DNA from: an uncultured Oscillospiraceae bacterium
GTDB taxonomy: Bacteria > Bacillota > Clostridia > Oscillospirales > Oscillospiraceae
DNA length: 64,000 bases
Direction: 5' to 3'
NCBI GenBank assembly: GCA_947625815.1
Contig: CANQPU010000005.1
Span: 48,056-112,055 of the forward strand
Of this stretch, positions 16,225 through 25,213 are shown one piece after another. The notes beneath the pieces are model-generated. The model saw only the letters and a program-made list of their open reading frames with translations. It did not search any database and was not told where the DNA came from. A program made the position numbers and the translations under genes. How positions within the stretch are numbered: the first letter of the stretch is position 1; each line of letters opens with the position of its first letter.

Positions 16225-17132
16225 TGTTCGGTTATGTGACACCGGATCTTCCGGAGCTGAAGCTGAAGGAATACCAGCGCTTCCGCGCCCTTTATTGCGG
16301 ACTTTGCCATGAATTGGGCCTCAGGTACGGACTTCCGGGCAGGATGATCCTCAATTATGACTTTGTTTTCCTGGCCGCCCTCTTATGGGACGGCGACGTC
16401 CCCTGCGGCTATCGTATGCGGCGCTGCGCCGTCCATCCTGTTTGCCGCCGGTGTGTCTGTGAGAGCTCTCCCGCCCTGACGACGGCGGCGGGATACAGCC
16501 TCATCCTGGCCTACCGCAAGGCGGAGGACGGCGTGGAGGACAGCAGAGGGGCCCGCCGGCTTGGTGCCAGGGCAGCGCGCGTCGCCCTTGGGCGGCCGTA
16601 CAGGAGAGCCGCGGCCGCCTATCCGGACTTTGACCGGCAGGTGAGCGATCGGCTCCGCCTGCTGAAGGACCTGGAAAACGGCGGCTGTGAAAGCATCGAC
16701 GAAACGGCGGACCAGTTCGCGCGTCTCTTGGCCTCGGCTTCCGGCGGCGTGACAGGGAACGCGCAAAGGCCGCTCAGCGAGCTGCTTTATCACGTGGGGC
16801 GGATCGTCTATATCGCCGACGCGTACGCCGATCTTGCGGAGGACCGGAAAAAGGGGGAATATAACCCCGTGGCCGCACGGTTCGGCGTCGCGGACGGAAA
16901 GCCGGACGAGGAGACGCGCCAGGCCGTACTCGCCACGCTCATGAGCTCGTCGAGACTGGCCGCCGCGGCCTTTGAGCTGATGCCGGAAAGCCGCTGGACA
17001 CCCATCTGCGAGAACATCGTCTACCTCGGTATCCCGAAGATGATCCGTGAGGTTACGGACGGGACCTACAGAGCGAAAAACAGAGGGCTTCCCAAAGAGC
17101 CGGAAAAGAACATCCGGCGGAACGGAGAATGA
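16224..17132 (+). CDS. DUF5685 family protein
   Basis: This is a cytoplasmic-looking protein of 302 residues beginning MFGYVTPDLPELKLKEY with a YCGLCHELG cysteine-histidine motif near residues 30-38. A second CRRCVCE cluster lies near residues 74-80. The rest is helical and resembles DUF5685 proteins, which often sit next to a J-domain gene in Clostridia, as here. The four or more cysteines suggest a metal site. No activity is established for the family. It is translationally coupled to cdaR (TGATG) and is followed after 3 bases by the J-domain gene. Confidence 0.78.
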   Translation: MFGYVTPDLPELKLKEYQRFRALYCGLCHELGLRYGLPGRMILNYDFVFLAALLWDGDVPCGYRMRRCAVHPVCRRCVCESSPALTTAAGYSLILAYRKAEDGVEDSRGARRLGARAARVALGRPYRRAAAAYPDFDRQVSDRLRLLKDLENGGCESIDETADQFARLLASASGGVTGNAQRPLSELLYHVGRIVYIADAYADLAEDRKKGEYNPVAARFGVADGKPDEETRQAVLATLMSSSRLAAAAFELMPESRWTPICENIVYLGIPKMIREVTDGTYRAKNRGLPKEPEKNIRRNGE

Positions 17133-17135
17133 AGA

Positions 17136-17732
17136 ATGACAGATCCCTATAAGACCCTTGGCATACCCCAGAACGCCACCGACGAAGAGGTCAAGCGGGC
17201 GTACAGGGAGCTTGCGAAAAAGTATCACCCGGACAACTATGTGGATAATCCCCTGGCGGACCTGGCTCAGGAGAAGATGAAGGAGATCAACGAAGCCTAT
17301 GACACCATCACCAGGATGCGCAGAGGCGGAGGCTCGGGGCAGGCCGGATATTCCTCGGGCTACGGGGGCTACTCCTATCAGAGCGGCACGGATTATTCCG
17401 CCATTCGGCAGGCTATCCAGAGCGGAAACCTTCAATACGCCGAGGAGCTTCTGAACGCCAGCCAGACCCGGGACGCGGAGTGGAACTTTCTGATGGGGAG
17501 CCTCAATTACCGAAAGGGCTGGCTTGACGACGCCAGGTCCTTTTTCCAGCGGGCCTGCAATATGAATCCCTCCAACATGGAATACCGCCAGGCGCTGAAC
17601 ACCGTGAGCCAGACAAATTCTCCGTACCGCCAGACGGGCTACGGCCCTCCGGCGCAGAACGGCGGGTTCGATATGTGCGACATGTGCACCGCCATGATGT
17701 GCATGAACATGATGTGCAACGGATGCCGGTGA
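17136..17732 (+). CDS. J-domain co-chaperone with Cys/Met-rich tail
   Basis: This is a DnaJ-like protein of 198 residues but not DnaJ itself. The J domain occupies residues 1-60, with the HPD motif at 31-33 needed to stimulate Hsp70 ATPase. A Gly/Tyr/Ser linker follows. A TPR-like helical part (about 88-150) contains YAEELLNASQTRDAEWNFL and a second similar helix pair. The last 20 residues hold five cysteines and seven methionines in the spacing CxxCxxxxCxxxxCxxC, a likely metal-binding tail. It is the middle gene of the DUF5685/J-protein/membrane-protein group, suggesting it serves its neighbours and not general folding. Confidence 0.86.
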   Translation: MTDPYKTLGIPQNATDEEVKRAYRELAKKYHPDNYVDNPLADLAQEKMKEINEAYDTITRMRRGGGSGQAGYSSGYGGYSYQSGTDYSAIRQAIQSGNLQYAEELLNASQTRDAEWNFLMGSLNYRKGWLDDARSFFQRACNMNPSNMEYRQALNTVSQTNSPYRQTGYGPPAQNGGFDMCDMCTAMMCMNMMCNGCR

Positions 17733-17736
17733 GCGT

Positions 17737-18249
17737 ATGAGAGGGAAGAAAACGGTCCGGCGCGTGGCGTTCACCGCCGTTTTTACGGCTCTTTCCGCGG
17801 CTTTTTTGTATATCGCCTCCGTGATCCCCACGGGACAGCTGGGATTCCTGGGTATCGCCAGCCTTTGCGGGATCGCGGCGGTGGTGGAATACGGGATCTC
17901 CGGCGGCCTGTTCGTTTACGTCGGGACAGCCCTGCTGGGACTTTTCCTGGTGCCGTCCAAAACGCTGGTGGGCCTTTACGCCGTGTTCTTTGGCGTGTAT
18001 CCCATCGTGAAGGCGCTTTCCGAGAGGTTCGGGCGGATCGCGGAGTGGTGCGTCAAGCTCGCTTTTTTCAATGCCGCCCTTTCGGCGGCCCTTTTCGCGC
18101 TGAAGATGACGCTATTTGATTTGACGGAGGTCAGATACGGCATTTTTCTGCTCTACGCGCTGGGCAATATCGTTTTTGCGATCTTTGATATCGCTGTCTC
18201 GCGGGCGATCCTGGCCTATATGGCAAAGATCCACCCCAAGATAAAGTAA
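17737..18249 (+). CDS. Integral membrane protein of unknown function
   Basis: This hydrophobic protein of 170 residues has about five membrane segments (roughly residues 10-28, 33-50, 53-72, 76-95 and 100-160). The basic N-terminus is KKTVRRVAFTAVFTALSAAFLY. The overall layout and the short loops resemble small ECF-transporter substrate-binding (S) components, but no diagnostic motif is seen and this is only a possibility. It starts 4 bases after the J-domain gene and precedes yicC by 16 bases. Confidence 0.6.
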   Translation: MRGKKTVRRVAFTAVFTALSAAFLYIASVIPTGQLGFLGIASLCGIAAVVEYGISGGLFVYVGTALLGLFLVPSKTLVGLYAVFFGVYPIVKALSERFGRIAEWCVKLAFFNAALSAALFALKMTLFDLTEVRYGIFLLYALGNIVFAIFDIAVSRAILAYMAKIHPKIK

Positions 18250-18265
18250 AAGGGGGAGAAGAGAA

Positions 18266-19144
18266 ATGATCAGGAGCATGACCGGCTACGGAAGCGCAAA
18301 GGGCGTCTCGGATAAGCTTGAGATCACAGTGGAGCTCAGGTCCGTGAATAACAGGTTCCTCGATTGCTCCGTTCGCCTGCCCAGGGTCTATACATGTCTG
18401 GAGGACGCCGTGAAGGCCCGGGTCCAGAAAGGGATCTCCCGGGGGAAGGTGGACGTCTATATCACCATCGACGCCACGAAGGCCGACGACACCGTCATAG
18501 CCGTCAACGAGCCTGTGGCGGACGCCTACATGGCGGCGCTGAAGCTCCTGGCGGAGAGATACGGCATCGAGCCCGATGTCACGGCCATGTCCCTGTCCAG
18601 GCTCCAGGACGTCCTGACAGTCACCAGGGCGGAGACGGACGTGGACAAGCTGGGGCGGGACATCGACGAGATCCTCTCCCGGGCCATGGAGGACTTCAAC
18701 GCCATGCGCGCCAGAGAGGGGGAACGGCTCTATGCCGACATCTCCTCCCGCGCCGACGAGATCGAACGGCTCGTCGGCCTTGCCGAGGAGCGCTCACCCC
18801 AGACGGTCAGGGAGTACCGGGACAGGCTGGAGGCGAGGCTTCGGGAGGTCCTGGAAAGCAGTACGGTGGATGAGGCCAGGCTAGTCACGGAGGCCGCCAT
18901 TTTCGCGGACAGGACCGCGGTGGCCGAGGAGACGGTCCGGCTGAGGAGCCACATCTCCCAGCTCCGGGAGCTGATCGCCAAAGACGAGCCTGTGGGGAGG
19001 AAGCTGGACTTTCTCGTGCAGGAATTCAACCGTGAGGCCAATACCATTGGCTCCAAGGGAAACGATCTCCAAATGGCCCGCATCGTCGTGGACATGAAGT
19101 CGGAGATCGAAAAGATCCGGGAGCAGATCCAGAATGTGGAGTGA
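18266..19144 (+). CDS. yicC: YicC/YloC family endoribonuclease
   Basis: This protein belongs to the YicC family, a group of RNA-cleaving proteins linked to sRNA and mRNA turnover. The 292-residue protein opens with MIRSMTGYGSAKG, the classic family start. It contains ITVELRSVNNRFLDCSVRLP and ends with the conserved KLDFLVQEFNREANTIGSK and DMKSEIEKIREQIQNVE. The order yicC-remA-gmk-rpoZ-priA is the same as in Bacillus and Clostridia (yloC-remA-gmk-rpoZ), supporting the assignment. AAAGGGGGAG lies before the ATG. Confidence 0.95.
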   Translation: MIRSMTGYGSAKGVSDKLEITVELRSVNNRFLDCSVRLPRVYTCLEDAVKARVQKGISRGKVDVYITIDATKADDTVIAVNEPVADAYMAALKLLAERYGIEPDVTAMSLSRLQDVLTVTRAETDVDKLGRDIDEILSRAMEDFNAMRAREGERLYADISSRADEIERLVGLAEERSPQTVREYRDRLEARLREVLESSTVDEARLVTEAAIFADRTAVAEETVRLRSHISQLRELIAKDEPVGRKLDFLVQEFNREANTIGSKGNDLQMARIVVDMKSEIEKIREQIQNVE

Positions 19145-19153
19145 GGGGTCAAA

Positions 19154-19432
19154 GTGAGACTGGTTAACATCGGATTCGGGAATATGGTGTCGGTAGCCCG
19201 GATGATCGCCGTGGTCAGCCCGGATTCCGCGCCCATCAAGCGGATCATCTCCGACGCCCGGGAACGGGGAAATCTGATCGACGCCACCTACGGGCGCAGG
19301 ACAAGGGCCGTCATCGTCTGCGACAGCGGCCATGTGATCCTCTCCGCGCTCCAGCCGGAGACTGTTTCCGGACGGATGGCCGGGAAGCCTGACAGAGACG
19401 AGGAGCTTGAAGAGGATGAAAACGATGAATAA
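19154..19432 (+). CDS. remA: Extracellular matrix regulator RemA family (DUF370)
   Basis: RemA is a small DNA-binding protein; in B. subtilis it forms rings that activate matrix and osmoprotection genes. The 92-residue protein starts at a GTG and shows [26 protein letters not shown], the diagnostic core, followed by [17 protein letters not shown]. The acidic tail (about residues 78-92) overlaps the start of gmk. Its target genes in this organism are unknown. Confidence 0.94.
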   Translation: MRLVNIGFGNMVSVARMIAVVSPDSAPIKRIISDARERGNLIDATYGRRTRAVIVCDSGHVILSALQPETVSGRMAGKPDRDEELEEDENDE

Positions 19433-19985
19433 CGCAAGGGGCCACGTTTTTATTGTCTCCGGTCCGTCCGGCTGCGGAAAAAGCACGGTGCTTGGCGAGG
19501 TGTTCAGGCGCAGGAGCGACCTTTACTTCTCCGTCTCCGCCACCACGCGGGAGCCGAGGCCGGGGGAGACAGACGGAGTGGAGTATTATTTCATAAGCCA
19601 GGAGCAGTTTGACAAGATGGTGGCCCGGGAGGAATTTTTGGAGCACGCCACCTTCGCCAGATGCTCCTACGGGACGCCCAGGGCGCCTGTGGAGGAAAGG
19701 CTTGCCCGGGGCATCGACGTCATCATGGACATAGAGGTCAAGGGCGCAAGGCAGGTGAAGGAAAGGATGCCGGAGGCGGTGTCCGTGTTCATCGCCCCGC
19801 CGAGCCTGGAGGAGCTTGAGAGACGTCTCCGCGGCCGCGCCACGGACAGTGAGGAGAAGATCCTCCTCCGGCTTGAGACAGCCAGAGTGGAGCTTCAGGA
19901 GGCCGAAGCTTATGATCATGTGGTCGTAAATGACGACTATATGCGGGCCGCCGGCGAGCTTCTGGATATAATAAACGGAAAGTAA
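19425..19985 (+). CDS. gmk: Guanylate kinase
   Basis: Guanylate kinase converts GMP to GDP with ATP. The protein (186 residues from this start) has the P-loop GPSGCGKST near residues 12-20, the GMP-binding segment [19 protein letters not shown] and the lid region [17 protein letters not shown]. Three in-frame starts compete (TTG 19407, ATG 19416, ATG 19425). The last is used here because AGAGG stands about 9 bases upstream and the fold begins at once; 19416 would add three residues. It overlaps remA by 8 bases. Confidence 0.94.
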   Translation: MNNARGHVFIVSGPSGCGKSTVLGEVFRRRSDLYFSVSATTREPRPGETDGVEYYFISQEQFDKMVAREEFLEHATFARCSYGTPRAPVEERLARGIDVIMDIEVKGARQVKERMPEAVSVFIAPPSLEELERRLRGRATDSEEKILLRLETARVELQEAEAYDHVVVNDDYMRAAGELLDIINGK

Positions 19986-20022
19986 GATCCCATACAGGAA
20001 AATCGAAAGGAAGTAATCTGAC

Positions 20023-20217
20023 ATGATGCTCTATCCCACAATGCCCGAGCTTTTAAAGCAGGTCGGCAACAGCCGCTATCTTCTTGTGAACGTCATCGCC
20101 CACAGGGCCCGCGAGATCGCCCTGGACGCCGAGACCCACGGCGTGCCCCTGGACGATAAGCCCGTCTCCATCGCCATCAACGAGATCGCCGAGGGGAAGA
20201 TCTCCGCCTCCCTCTGA
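20023..20217 (+). CDS. rpoZ: RNA polymerase omega subunit
   Basis: Omega assists assembly and stability of RNA polymerase. The 64-residue protein shows the family core NSRYLLVNVIAHRAREIALDAE followed by KPVSIAINEIAEGKI. It is preceded by AAAGGAAG and lies between gmk and priA, the standard position. A second ATG directly follows the first (20026), so the exact start is uncertain by one codon. Confidence 0.93.
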   Translation: MMLYPTMPELLKQVGNSRYLLVNVIAHRAREIALDAETHGVPLDDKPVSIAINEIAEGKISASL

Positions 20218-20224
20218 GAACCGG

Positions 20225-22471
20225 GTGGGCAGGACCGTTGCCAGGATAGCCGTTGCCGCGGCTATCTATGCCATAGACAAGCCCTACTCCTACGCAGTAC
20301 CGGAGAACCTTATCGGGAAGTGCGTTCCCGGGACGCGCGTCACCGTCCCTTTTGGCCGCGGGAACCGGCGCAGTGAGGGGCTTGTTCTGGCCGTGGAGAA
20401 CGAGACGGAGCGGCAGGAGCTGAAGTGTGTGGAGGGGGTGCTGGACCCGGAGCCGGTCTTTTCGGCGGAACAGATGAAGCTGGCCATCTGGGTGCGGGAC
20501 CGTTTTTTCTGTACGCTCTATGAGGCCGCCCGCGCCATGCTGCCCGCGGGCATGTGGTTTAACCAAAACGGCCGGCGCGTGGGGGACAAGACCCAGAAAT
20601 TTGCCGTTCTCGCCGTCTCCGGCGAGGATGCCGCGGATATAGCCGCCCACAGGCGTATGCGCGCGCCTAAGCAGTCCCAGGTCCTGGAGCTTCTCGCCGG
20701 CATCGGCGAGGCGGCCGTCTCCGATATCCTTGCCTTTACCGGGACGAACGCCTCCACCCTAAACGCCCTGGAGAAGCAGGGGCTTATTGAGCAGCATCTG
20801 AGGGAGGTCTACCGCAGGCCCCTTGTCACAGCGAATACGGAGGCGCGGGAGATCACCCTGAATCCTGAGCAGGAGCAGGCCTTCGAGGGGCTTTTTGACC
20901 TTCTCAAAAGGCGCGAGCCCCACGCGGCCCTTTTGTACGGCGTCACGGGCTCCGGCAAAACGAGCGTCTATATCCGGCTCGTTAAGGAGACGCTGAAGAT
21001 GGGGCGCACGGCGCTTGTCATGGTGCCTGAGATCGCCCTGACGCCCCAGCTCATGGACATCTTTTCCTCTCACTTCGGGGACGACATCGCCGTTTTGCAC
21101 TCCTCCCTTACCATGGGGGAGCGGTATGACGAGTGGAAACGTATCAGCTCCGGACAGGTGAAGGTGGTCATCGGGACGCGCTCGGCCGTCTTCGCTCCGC
21201 TGGAAAATATCGGCCTCATCGTCATTGACGAGGAGCAGGAGCACACCTATAAATCCGAAAATTCCCCCCGCTATCATGCCCGTGACGTGGCAAAATACCG
21301 GTGCGCCAGGTCGGACGCGCTTTTACTGCTCGGCTCTGCCACGCCGAGCCTGGAGAGCATGTACGCCGCGAAAACCGGGAGATACAGCCTTTTCACCATC
21401 AACAGCCGCTATAACTCCCAGCCTCTGCCCAAGGTCATCATCGCCGACATGCGTGAGGAGCTCAAAGCCGGGAACGGCGGCGCCGTCAGCGCCAGACTGC
21501 GGGAGGAGCTGGCGGAAAATATCGCCCGCGGCGAGCAGAGCATCCTCTTTCTCAACCGCCGCGGGGCCTCAAATCTGGTCATGTGCGGGGAGTGCGGGTA
21601 CACCTTCGAGTGCAAAAACTGCTCGGTGTCCATGACCTACCACTCCGTTGGCCGGCGCCTTCGCTGTCATTACTGCGGCTGGTCCCGTCCCGTCCCGGAC
21701 GAGTGCCCGGAGTGCGGCGGAAAGCTGAAATATGTGGGCGTCGGCACGCAGAAGCTTGAGGAGGAGCTGGGCCAGCTTTTTCCCGGCGTCGGGGTGATCC
21801 GCATGGATACGGACACCGTCAGCCGGGCCGGATCCCATCAGGCCCTTTTGAGCCGGTTCAAGAATGAGCGCGTGCCCATTCTGCTTGGCACACAAATGGT
21901 CACTAAAGGGCTTGATTTCCCCAACGTGACCCTGGCGGCGGTCATCTCCGCGGATCAGAGCCTGTATGCCGGTGATTTCAGAGCGCATGAGAGGACCTTT
22001 TCCCTGATCACCCAGGTCGTCGGGCGTTCGGGCCGCGGGGACAAGGCCGGCAGAGCGGTCCTGCAGACCCTGACGCCGGATAATCCGGTGCTGAATATGG
22101 CCGCGAGGCAGGATTACATGGGCTTTTATGAGCATGAGATCAAAACGCGGACGCTCATCAACGCCCCACCGGCGGCGGACCTTGTCACCCTGACCGTAAC
22201 AGGCCTTGACGAGGGTGAGGTGCTGAGAGGATGTATCCGCCTGTCCGACGAGCTCCACCGGGGCTTCGGCGGCAGCGGCGGTGTGGGCATCCTCGGACCC
22301 GCGCCGGCGGGTGTCACAAAAGTCAATAACCGATACCGATACAAGCTGACCGTCACCCTGCGCAACGACCGGGCGGCCAGGGGCGTTATCAGAGAGACGA
22401 TGCGGGCGTTCGCCGCACAGCGGGAGAACCGGAATCTCACCGTATATGCCGATTCCGACCCGCTGGACTGA
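20225..22471 (+). CDS. priA: Primosomal protein N' (replication restart helicase PriA)
   Basis: PriA is the 3'-to-5' DNA helicase that reloads the replisome at collapsed forks. The 748-residue protein has an N-terminal DNA-binding region (residues 1-110), Walker A GVTGSGKTS (about 239-247), and a Walker B variant DEEQEHTYKS in place of DEEH. A cysteine-rich zinc region carries CGECGYTFECKNC and CHYCGW...CPECGG, and the helicase C-terminal motif QVVGRSGRGDKAG is present. GTG is the start, just after rpoZ; the ribosome binding site is weak, suggesting coupling. Confidence 0.96.
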   Translation: MGRTVARIAVAAAIYAIDKPYSYAVPENLIGKCVPGTRVTVPFGRGNRRSEGLVLAVENETERQELKCVEGVLDPEPVFSAEQMKLAIWVRDRFFCTLYEAARAMLPAGMWFNQNGRRVGDKTQKFAVLAVSGEDAADIAAHRRMRAPKQSQVLELLAGIGEAAVSDILAFTGTNASTLNALEKQGLIEQHLREVYRRPLVTANTEAREITLNPEQEQAFEGLFDLLKRREPHAALLYGVTGSGKTSVYIRLVKETLKMGRTALVMVPEIALTPQLMDIFSSHFGDDIAVLHSSLTMGERYDEWKRISSGQVKVVIGTRSAVFAPLENIGLIVIDEEQEHTYKSENSPRYHARDVAKYRCARSDALLLLGSATPSLESMYAAKTGRYSLFTINSRYNSQPLPKVIIADMREELKAGNGGAVSARLREELAENIARGEQSILFLNRRGASNLVMCGECGYTFECKNCSVSMTYHSVGRRLRCHYCGWSRPVPDECPECGGKLKYVGVGTQKLEEELGQLFPGVGVIRMDTDTVSRAGSHQALLSRFKNERVPILLGTQMVTKGLDFPNVTLAAVISADQSLYAGDFRAHERTFSLITQVVGRSGRGDKAGRAVLQTLTPDNPVLNMAARQDYMGFYEHEIKTRTLINAPPAADLVTLTVTGLDEGEVLRGCIRLSDELHRGFGGSGGVGILGPAPAGVTKVNNRYRYKLTVTLRNDRAARGVIRETMRAFAAQRENRNLTVYADSDPLD

Positions 22472-22492
22472 ACCTAAAGGGAGGGATGTGCC

Positions 22493-22999
22493 ATGGCACT
22501 GAGGATCATACATGAGGAGGGGGACGCGGTCCTCCTGAAAAAGTCCCGTCCGGTGACGGATTTTGATAAACGTCTCCACATCCTGCTGGACGACATGCGC
22601 GAGACTCTGCTGAACGCCGGCGGGGTTGGGCTGGCCGCGCCTCAGGTCGGCGTTTTGCGCCGCGCCGTGCTGGTGATGGATACGAACAAAGAGGGCCTCA
22701 CCGAGGAGGAGCAGATCATTGAGCTCGTAAATCCCCAGATCATCGAGCAGGACGGTGAACAGACCGGGCAGGAGGGGTGCCTCTCCGTACCCGGCGTCTA
22801 CGGCATCGTGACACGCCCCGAGCACGTCAGGGTCCGCGCGCAGGATCGGTCCGGCCAGACCTTTGAGGTCGAGGGTACGGGACTTACCGCCCGATGCTTC
22901 TGTCACGAGATCGATCATCTGGACGGACACCTTTTCACGGAAAAGGCCCAGCGCATCCTCTCGGAAGAGGAGCTTCAAGAGATGAACGGAGAAAACTGA
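22493..22999 (+). CDS. def: Peptide deformylase
   Basis: Deformylase removes the formyl group from N-terminal methionine of new proteins. All three metal-enzyme motifs are present: GGVGLAAPQVG (about residues 43-53), EGCLSVPG (around residue 97) and HEIDHLDG (about 137-144). The 168-residue length fits the type 1 enzyme. It forms the classic priA-def-fmt-rsmB group of translation initiation and rRNA genes. AAAGGGAGGG stands before the ATG. Confidence 0.97.
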   Translation: MALRIIHEEGDAVLLKKSRPVTDFDKRLHILLDDMRETLLNAGGVGLAAPQVGVLRRAVLVMDTNKEGLTEEEQIIELVNPQIIEQDGEQTGQEGCLSVPGVYGIVTRPEHVRVRAQDRSGQTFEVEGTGLTARCFCHEIDHLDGHLFTEKAQRILSEEELQEMNGEN

Positions 23000-23000
23000 T

Positions 23001-23915
23001 ATGCGCGTTTTTTTCATGGGCACGCCGGACTTTGCCGAGGTCTCACTCAAAGCGCTTCTTGACGGCGGCTTTGAGGTGACGGGCGTCTTTACGCAGCCGG
23101 ACAAGCCGGTGGGGAGGAAGCAGGTCCTGACGCCCCCGCCGGTGAAGGTATTGGCGCTGGCGCATGATATCCCCGTATATCAGCCGCTGAAGCTGCGGGA
23201 CGGCACGGCGGCCGGGATCATCCGGGACGCCGCCCCTGACGTTCTGGCGGTGGTCGCCTACGGGCGGATCCTTCCTGCGGAGATATTGGCCATCCCGCCC
23301 ATGGGCTGCGTCAATATCCACGGTTCGCTTCTCCCCAGATACCGGGGGGCCGCGCCCATCCAGTGGGCGGTCATCAACGGCGACGCCGAGACGGGCATCA
23401 CGGCCCAGTTCATGGCCGAGGCCATGGACGCGGGGGATATCATCGGCGTCCGAAAAACCCCGATCCTGCCCGGCGAGACGGCGGGGGAGCTGTTCGACAG
23501 GCTTGCGCCCATGGGGGCGGAGCTTCTTTGTGAGACGCTCAGAAAACTGGAGGCCGGCGATGTCAGGCCCGTCCCCCAGGATCCGGGCGAGGTGACCTAC
23601 GCCCCGCCGCTCACGAAAGAGCTGGCGGAGATCAATTTCAACAGACCCGGGCGGCTGGTCGTGAGCCATATCCTGGGCATGGATCCCTGGCCGGTGGCGT
23701 CGGCGGCAATCGCCGGGACGCATTTCAGAATATACAGGGCGTATTGCACCGGAAAACGGACCGCGGCGGTGCCGGGGACCGTTTTGAGCGCCGGAAAAGA
23801 GGGTATCGAGGTCGCCGTTTCCGACGGAAGCGTCACCATCACCGAGCTTCAGGCGCCCGGAGGCAGGCGCATGGCCGCGGCGGATTATTTAAGGGGGCAC
23901 CCGCTATGCCTGTGA
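23001..23915 (+). CDS. fmt: Methionyl-tRNA formyltransferase
   Basis: Fmt formylates the initiator Met-tRNA using 10-formyl-tetrahydrofolate. The 304-residue protein starts MRVFFMGTPDFAEVSL. It carries NIHGSLLPRYRGAAPIQWA, with the catalytic Asn-His pair and Asp further on in the MDAGDIIG segment, and has an OB-like C-terminal domain. The start lies 1 base after the def stop, and the gene overlaps rsmB by 10 bases. Confidence 0.97.
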   Translation: MRVFFMGTPDFAEVSLKALLDGGFEVTGVFTQPDKPVGRKQVLTPPPVKVLALAHDIPVYQPLKLRDGTAAGIIRDAAPDVLAVVAYGRILPAEILAIPPMGCVNIHGSLLPRYRGAAPIQWAVINGDAETGITAQFMAEAMDAGDIIGVRKTPILPGETAGELFDRLAPMGAELLCETLRKLEAGDVRPVPQDPGEVTYAPPLTKELAEINFNRPGRLVVSHILGMDPWPVASAAIAGTHFRIYRAYCTGKRTAAVPGTVLSAGKEGIEVAVSDGSVTITELQAPGGRRMAAADYLRGHPLCL

Positions 23916-25213
23916 ACGCCCGAAAGGCCGCGCTGGAGGCGCTGACGGCCTACCGCAGGCGCGGGGCCAGACCGGACGCCTTCCTGGCCCATCACGGCCC
24001 GGAGGACAGGCGGGACCGGGCGCTGGCCATGCGTATCGTCAGCGGCGTCCTGCAAAACGAGGCGTATCTTGACTACATCTCCGCCTCCTACGCCAGAGAT
24101 TTCGCCAGGCTTCAGCCCACGGTGCGGGATATCCTGCGTATCTCTGCCTATCAGATCCTGTTTCTTGACCGCGTTCCCGACAGGGCGGCGGTCAGTGAGG
24201 GCGTGGAGCTTTCCAAAGAGTACGCGCCACACGCCGCCGGGGCGGTGAACGCGATCCTCCGGCGGATCGCCGAAGGGGGCAACGCTCCGGAGGTCCACGC
24301 CGAAAGCCGCGAGGAGGCTCTTTCTTTAAGGTTCAGCCATCCTCTTTGGCTGGTGCGGGAGCTCACGGCGGAATATGGCGGGCAGGTCTGTGAGGAGATC
24401 CTTCGGGCCGACAACAGCATCCCGCCTCTTACGGCCCAGGTCAACACCCTGAAGACCTCCGCGGAGGAGCTGCGGGCGTCGCTTGCGCGCTCCGGCGTCA
24501 CGGTGGAGGCCTGTCCCTATTTCGACGACGCGCTCTATTTGTGGGATATCGGCTCCGTTGAAGAGCTGGCGGAATTCCGGGAGGGCCTTTTTTATGTGCA
24601 GGATCCTTCCGCCAGGTTCGCGGTGAGGGCATCCGGCCTGGAGCCGGGAAGCAGGGTGCTCGATGTGTGCGCCGCGCCCGGCGGCAAATCCTTTGCCGCG
24701 GCCATCGCCATGGGCGACAGGGGGGAGATCCTTGCCTGCGATATCCACGAGAAAAAAACGGCGCTCATAAAAAAGGGCGCGGAGAGACTGGGGATCTCCA
24801 TTATCCGCGTGGGCGCGGGGGACGCAAGGGCGGCGAAGCCCGGAATGGAGCGGTGGGCCGACGTGGTACTGTGCGATGTGCCCTGTTCGGGGTTCGGCGT
24901 CATACGCAAGAAACCGGAGATCCGCTACAAGGACCCGGGAGAGCTTGAGCGGCTCCCGGAGATCCAGCTGGAGATCCTGCGAAGCTCCGCTGAGTACGTC
25001 AAGCCTGGCGGAAAGCTGGTCTACTCCACCTGCACCATACTCCGGCGCGAGAACGAGGATGTCGTCAACGCCTTTTTGCGGACAAGGGTGGACTTTGAGA
25101 AGCTCCCGTTTACATTGCCGGCGCCTTTTGGGCCGTGTGACGGCGCAAGGACCATTTTGCCCTGCGAGGGCGGTACGGATGGGTTTTTTATATGCGTGAT
25201 GCAGAGAAAATGA
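23906..25213 (+). CDS. rsmB: 16S rRNA (cytosine-967-C5)-methyltransferase RsmB (Sun)
   Basis: RsmB methylates C967 of 16S rRNA with SAM. The 435-residue protein has a NusB-like N-terminal domain (about residues 1-140). Its methyltransferase domain contains DVCAAPGGKSFAAA (SAM binding), the catalytic cysteine motif DVPCSGFGVIRKKPEI and the second cysteine in YSTCTI. The start ATG 23906 was chosen because AAGGGGG lies upstream and the NusB-like region begins immediately. It overlaps fmt by 10 bases and rlmN by 4 (ATGA). Confidence 0.95.
   Translation: MPVNARKAALEALTAYRRRGARPDAFLAHHGPEDRRDRALAMRIVSGVLQNEAYLDYISASYARDFARLQPTVRDILRISAYQILFLDRVPDRAAVSEGVELSKEYAPHAAGAVNAILRRIAEGGNAPEVHAESREEALSLRFSHPLWLVRELTAEYGGQVCEEILRADNSIPPLTAQVNTLKTSAEELRASLARSGVTVEACPYFDDALYLWDIGSVEELAEFREGLFYVQDPSARFAVRASGLEPGSRVLDVCAAPGGKSFAAAIAMGDRGEILACDIHEKKTALIKKGAERLGISIIRVGAGDARAAKPGMERWADVVLCDVPCSGFGVIRKKPEIRYKDPGELERLPEIQLEILRSSAEYVKPGGKLVYSTCTILRRENEDVVNAFLRTRVDFEKLPFTLPAPFGPCDGARTILPCEGGTDGFFICVMQRK

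Noticed and set aside
16383..17831. Long minus-strand frame opposite the DUF5685 and J-domain genes
   Set aside because: Shadow of recognised genes; no ribosome binding site and no family resemblance.
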